From: CALLMM01 sp964429855
GTDB taxonomy: Bacteria > Armatimonadota > Chthonomonadetes > Chthonomonadales > CAJBBX01
Assembly: GCA_964429855.1 (NCBI GenBank)
Contig: CAYSDM010000001.1
Coordinates: 62,001 to 126,000, forward strand
Direction: 5' to 3'
Length of the DNA stretch: 64,000 nt
Made by a program: the position numbers and the translations under genes. The first letter of the stretch is position 1. Every line of letters begins with the position of its first letter. The notes under the pieces are model-generated. The model was not told where the DNA came from. It did no database searches and saw only the letters and a list, made by a program, of their open reading frames with translations. This document shows positions 60,562 through 64,000 of the stretch, in pieces.

Positions 60562-63500
60562 TCATTTTGCGGCGGTAGCGGCGGTTACCGCCAGCAGCGC
60601 GGGAACGCCTCGACGATCCGGTCCGTAGACCACGTCTATGCTCTTGATCTCGACATCCGGGCGCGGGTTGTCCCACTGTTTTGTATAGGCGACCGCGTGC
60701 AGGTCCGTGCCGGAGTAGGGGCGCGTCCAGCCGATCTGCGCGCCGGGAAGCGGCATCGGGGTCTTCTGCCGGTAGTCGTCTATGTCGAGTTCGGCGTAGA
60801 TTGGCACGACGGCGGTCTGCCCGTCGGCGTACTGGATGACATAGCGCAGCATTTCGTAGCGTTTGCGTTCGCGGATATCCTGCTCGTTGCGGCGGGCATC
60901 CATGCGGGCGGTATGCAGGAAGAAGAGAGCGTCGGCTTTACGCTGCACCGGAATGCCGCGCACCTCCTGCGCCGGGCTGTTGGGAACGCCGTCTCCGCCA
61001 AGCATAATGCAGGTCGGAACCGGCGAGGTGGCAAAGGTGAAGATGTCGAACGGAACGCCTGCAAAGGTCTGCCTGCCGGTCGGCATATCCTTGAAGGTTG
61101 CGCTGCGGTCGCCAAACCAACCCCGCTCATCCCGGTACTGATTGGCCTGCTTCGAAATATCTATCGGCGAAAACTGCAGGGGCGTCCCGACGATGACGCT
61201 CTTTCCGCCGCGGAAGGGAGCTTTCAGGTTCAGCAGCAGGGTCTTTATGATCTGCCGCTTTTTTAGGGCGTTGACCGGAACCGCCTCGCTCTCCTTGAAC
61301 AACAGATTGCACAGGACGATCCCGCCGTTTCCGCGCGGGTACTCCATCATGCTGCCGATGTTGAGAATCGGGCGCACGCGCTGATAGAACTCCGGCGGAC
61401 GCTTCGCGAACAGGCGGATATTATCCAGCCCCGTCACCTGCGCCACGCCCGGCAGCTTCTTCCAGTCCGCTAATCGCAGGGTGAGGTTCTTGCCGGAGAT
61501 CGCAGGCGCGATATCGAAAAGCTGCGGCTCGTTGGTCGGCACTGTGTTGAAGGTGGCAGGCGCGCCGCCGTCAAAAAGAAGCTGCGCCTTTGTGACCGGA
61601 TAGTAGAAGGTGTTGCCGATCCATTCCATGCGCGTCAGTTCCACCGGTTTCGGGAACTCCAGCTTGAAGTCCAGCGGGGGAGCGTTGGGAGCCGGGAGGT
61701 TCACGATATACTTCCAGGCGTCCGCCGACACAAACCCGTTGGTCATCATCTGGTTAAAGTCGTTCTCGAATTTTGCGAAGGGGGCGACATCCTCAAAATC
61801 CACCACATAGCTGAAGATGTCGGAGGCGACAAACTCATCCGCTGTCCAGTCGAAGATGCGCTCTCCGGAGAGCATCACGATCTCGCCCAGAGTCAGCCCG
61901 GAGGTGAGGGGATTTCGCGGCGCGGAGAAGGTGACTCGCTCCCGGCGAAACGGGCGAATCATATGCTCGAAGCCGACCAGTTGATTGTAGGCAGGCAGTC
62001 CCTCCGGCGTCAGACCGTGCAGAATCAGGTAGCCTCCGCGCTCTGTGAACTCTTCCACCGCCTTCCGGTGATCGGTCAACTGCTGTAGATTATGCGGAGA
62101 AGCGGGGATAATCGCCAGACGAACGCCCGAAGCGGAGATCGCCATCAGCGGGTCTTCCGACTTTTGATACTCCAACCCGATGGCGTCCAGCGTCGCCAGA
62201 AGGTTACCGGCATCCCGCGCAGCAACCGCGACACGCCTGTACTCCAGCTTATAGGCGGCGCCATACTCCAGCAGATTCGCCAGCAGCTTCTGCGCTGTGG
62301 CGTTGTCTGCCAGGTTCTCCGCGACGTTCAACTGACACAGCAGTATCAGTCCCTGCCCGACCGGAACCTCCGCCAGAGCGGTGTTCTGCAGGCGCGCGTC
62401 GCACTGAACCAGCGACCGCGCTCCGCGTGTGGGCTTGGTGTAGGCATTGGCGTAGAGCAGCCGGTTGACGCCCCAGGTGAAGAGGTCTTTCTGCTGCAAG
62501 CCGCGCAGCGCGGGATGGTTGAGGTCTTCGGCGTAGGCAATCTTGCCCTGTGCGGTGGTCGCCTCGATCTCGGCGGGCAGCGCCTGATACTTGAGCGGAT
62601 TCTGCTGCTCCAGAACAATCACCGTGCGCCCGGAGGAGGCATAGGCGGCAAGCTGCGGCGAAGTGGACTCCGCCAGCGAGAGCGCGTCCTTTCCGAGCAG
62701 CAGGACCTTTCCGCTCTCCGGCAGGTTCGCCAGGCTGTTGATCGGGGTGAAGGGCACGCTGTGGCGTTGTAGGAAGGCAGCGACTTCGCCTTTTGGATCG
62801 TAGACCAGCAGACCCGGCGGCGGCGCGTTCAGGCGGAAGGCAGGCAGCACGGAGACCGCCCTGACATCCCGAAAAGCCTCCTGACCGCGCGTTTTCAGCG
62901 TGAGGATCAGTTCGCCTTCTGTGCGCGTCTCCACGTTCGGAAGTGAGAGGACGGTCTCAAACTTCTGATTCTGCCCTGCCGGAACGGAGCACTCTTTCGT
63001 CTCCTCCGCGATCTTTTTACCGCCCAGAGTCAGCGTCCAGGTAAAAGTGACAGGGTCGCTGAATCGCGTATCGTTGAAGATGCCAAAGGTGCGGCGAACA
63101 GACTGCCCGGAGGCGAACGTCCAGTCCCATTCACGGCAGAAGGCCGCCAGCCAGGGATTGGAGCCATACTGATTGACCGCCTCGCGCTGTCCCATCCAGA
63201 AGTGCCACGCGCCGTATTCCGCCCAGCGATGCCCCTCCGTCAGCATCCGGTAGATGATCCCGGCAGCCGGGTGCGCGTAGGTCTTGCCGAGGAAGGTGTC
63301 CTCCCCGCCGAAGATGGAATAGTCCGCCGGGTTGATGCCGTTGGCGAAGTAGTCTTCGCCGAGAAATCGGGGTCGTTTCTGATCCCAATGCCAGCGTCCG
63401 CGCCCTCCCGCGTGGATGTTGGGTTCGTAGGCCAGGTCGGGATAGCGGGTATTGTTGGAATCGAAGACATAGTGATCGCCATGCACGGGGAGGGTCTGCG

Positions 63501-64000
63501 CTTTCGTCGCGCCGCCCCCGTCCACCATCGTCGGGCGGGTCGGATCGAGGGCGCGTACCGCATTGGAAACGACCGTCACCTCGCGCTCGAACTGATCCAT
63601 CAGTCCGCCGTAGAGATTAATGCAGTTGATGTAGAGCCACTCATTCTCCAGCGACCAGATCATAATGGAGGGATGGTTGCGCTCTCCCTTCACCTGCGCC
63701 AGCATCTGATCTTTCCAGTGCTTCATCAGATCCATCTTGATCTCGGAGTTATAGAGCTTCTGAAACGCAGGATCGTTCTCGATTGCCATATAGCCGATCC
63801 GCTGTCCGTCCAGCATCCCGGAGCGGCGCACCACGACGCCGTTCTCGTCGAAGAATCTCAGCGCCTCCTCCGGCGGCATGTTCTGCCACTGTACCCCCCA
63901 GAAGCGCATCATCTTCTGGTTGGTTTTGCGGTAGAAGGCGAGCCACTCCTCCTTGCTGTCAGCGGTGAAGGTATCCGCCCAGCCATGCCAGACGATGCCG
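60562..64000 (-). CDS. GH2-type glycoside hydrolase, N-terminus outside window
   Basis: The frame is open to base 63999, giving at least 1145 residues, so the ATG at 63912 is internal and the true start is beyond the window. Near the visible N-terminus is a GH2-like TIM barrel: 'MRFWGVQWQNM', 'GERNHPSIMIWSLENEW' (acid/base Glu of the NE motif) and 'WHWDQKRPRFLGEDYFANG', which carries a plausible nucleophile Glu. From about 340 there are Ig-like sandwich domains, then glutamine-amidotransferase-like segments ('LLILHGLTPEGLPAYNQL') as in some beta-galactosidases, and a long C-terminal beta-rich part. Substrate not assigned; a plant or algal polymer is likely. Confidence 0.82.
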   Translation of the reverse strand, partial: GIVWHGWADTFTADSKEEWLAFYRKTNQKMMRFWGVQWQNMPPEEALRFFDENGVVVRRSGMLDGQRIGYMAIENDPAFQKLYNSEIKMDLMKHWKDQMLAQVKGERNHPSIMIWSLENEWLYINCINLYGGLMDQFEREVTVVSNAVRALDPTRPTMVDGGGATKAQTLPVHGDHYVFDSNNTRYPDLAYEPNIHAGGRGRWHWDQKRPRFLGEDYFANGINPADYSIFGGEDTFLGKTYAHPAAGIIYRMLTEGHRWAEYGAWHFWMGQREAVNQYGSNPWLAAFCREWDWTFASGQSVRRTFGIFNDTRFSDPVTFTWTLTLGGKKIAEETKECSVPAGQNQKFETVLSLPNVETRTEGELILTLKTRGQEAFRDVRAVSVLPAFRLNAPPPGLLVYDPKGEVAAFLQRHSVPFTPINSLANLPESGKVLLLGKDALSLAESTSPQLAAYASSGRTVIVLEQQNPLKYQALPAEIEATTAQGKIAYAEDLNHPALRGLQQKDLFTWGVNRLLYANAYTKPTRGARSLVQCDARLQNTALAEVPVGQGLILLCQLNVAENLADNATAQKLLANLLEYGAAYKLEYRRVAVAARDAGNLLATLDAIGLEYQKSEDPLMAISASGVRLAIIPASPHNLQQLTDHRKAVEEFTERGGYLILHGLTPEGLPAYNQLVGFEHMIRPFRRERVTFSAPRNPLTSGLTLGEIVMLSGERIFDWTADEFVASDIFSYVVDFEDVAPFAKFENDFNQMMTNGFVSADAWKYIVNLPAPNAPPLDFKLEFPKPVELTRMEWIGNTFYYPVTKAQLLFDGGAPATFNTVPTNEPQLFDIAPAISGKNLTLRLADWKKLPGVAQVTGLDNIRLFAKRPPEFYQRVRPILNIGSMMEYPRGNGGIVLCNLLFKESEAVPVNALKKRQIIKTLLLNLKAPFRGGKSVIVGTPLQFSPIDISKQANQYRDERGWFGDRSATFKDMPTGRQTFAGVPFDIFTFATSPVPTCIMLGGDGVPNSPAQEVRGIPVQRKADALFFLHTARMDARRNEQDIRERKRYEMLRYVIQYADGQTAVVPIYAELDIDDYRQKTPMPLPGAQIGWTRPYSGTDLHAVAYTKQWDNPRPDVEIKSIDVVYGPDRRGVPALLAVTAATAAK

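Noticed and set aside
1..64000. CRISPR arrays, prophage, toxin-antitoxin or defence islands
   Set aside because: No regularly spaced repeats, integrase, cas, restriction or toxin-antitoxin genes were seen; only the ISKra4 remnant is mobile DNA.

Overview
The window reads as chromosomal DNA of a free-living, diderm, GC-rich (by eye about 60%) bacterium. kdsD and kdsC (KDO, hence LPS-type outer membrane), a lipoprotein, several secreted proteins and many carbohydrate-active enzymes fit an Armatimonadota-like heterotroph. That placement is inference, because there is no rRNA or other marker here. Both ends cut genes: a Gfo/Idh/MocA oxidoreductase at the left and a GH2-type hydrolase at the right. 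No rRNA, tRNA, CRISPR array, prophage or plasmid functions were seen. The only mobile DNA is a decayed ISKra4-type element.

1-8.8 kb: oxidoreductase tail plus M20 peptidase, a DUF4434 secreted protein, a small membrane protein, a fused E1 alpha/beta 2-oxoacid dehydrogenase, a small acidic protein, then a two-gene operon of an unknown TIM-barrel-like protein and a GH127 arabinofuranosidase. 8.8-12.1 kb: a PhyH dioxygenase faces an OPA-type MFS transporter and a TIGR03364-type FAD oxidoreductase, a possible organophosphonate locus. 12.2-21.6 kb: Tat-exported PHP protein, DUF5658 membrane protein, ruvB, PIG-L deacetylase, sigma-70 factor, then a two-component pair whose output is REC-GGDEF-HD-GYP.

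21.8-26.8 kb: a sugar-nucleotide cluster of four different nucleotidyltransferases and a DegT-type aminotransferase, closed by a strong terminator. 26.9-34.8 kb: DUF4432 epimerase-like and DUF2332 proteins, a second GH127-like enzyme, YbaK deacylase, an MFS exporter and a GT-C membrane glycosyltransferase whose 3' end runs into the ISKra4 remnant. 35.5-43.5 kb: isochorismatase-like hydrolase, the xdhC-ykgJ-S9 peptidase operon, a DinB protein under a palindromic operator, rtcB behind a long structured leader with its own terminator, and a YprB-type nuclease.

43.6-50.6 kb: LprI-like protein, AlkD-like DNA glycosylase, SrlD-like dehydrogenase, kdsC and kdsD on one strand, an unknown protein, an HMCES/YedK SOS-associated protein, a PEBP-family lipoprotein and small or broken genes. 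50.5-64 kb: a glycan-degradation block (six-hairpin hydrolase, apgM, GH29-like fucosidase with Ig and F5/8 domains, GH78 rhamnosidase, lyase-like secreted protein, partial GH2 enzyme).

Together the genes describe saprophytic use of plant or microbial polysaccharides containing arabinose, rhamnose and fucose, plus envelope glycan synthesis. The least explained elements are the rtcB leader RNA, the candidate phosphonate locus, the operator at the dinB-like gene, and two promoters placed so close to start codons that leaderless mRNAs are predicted.
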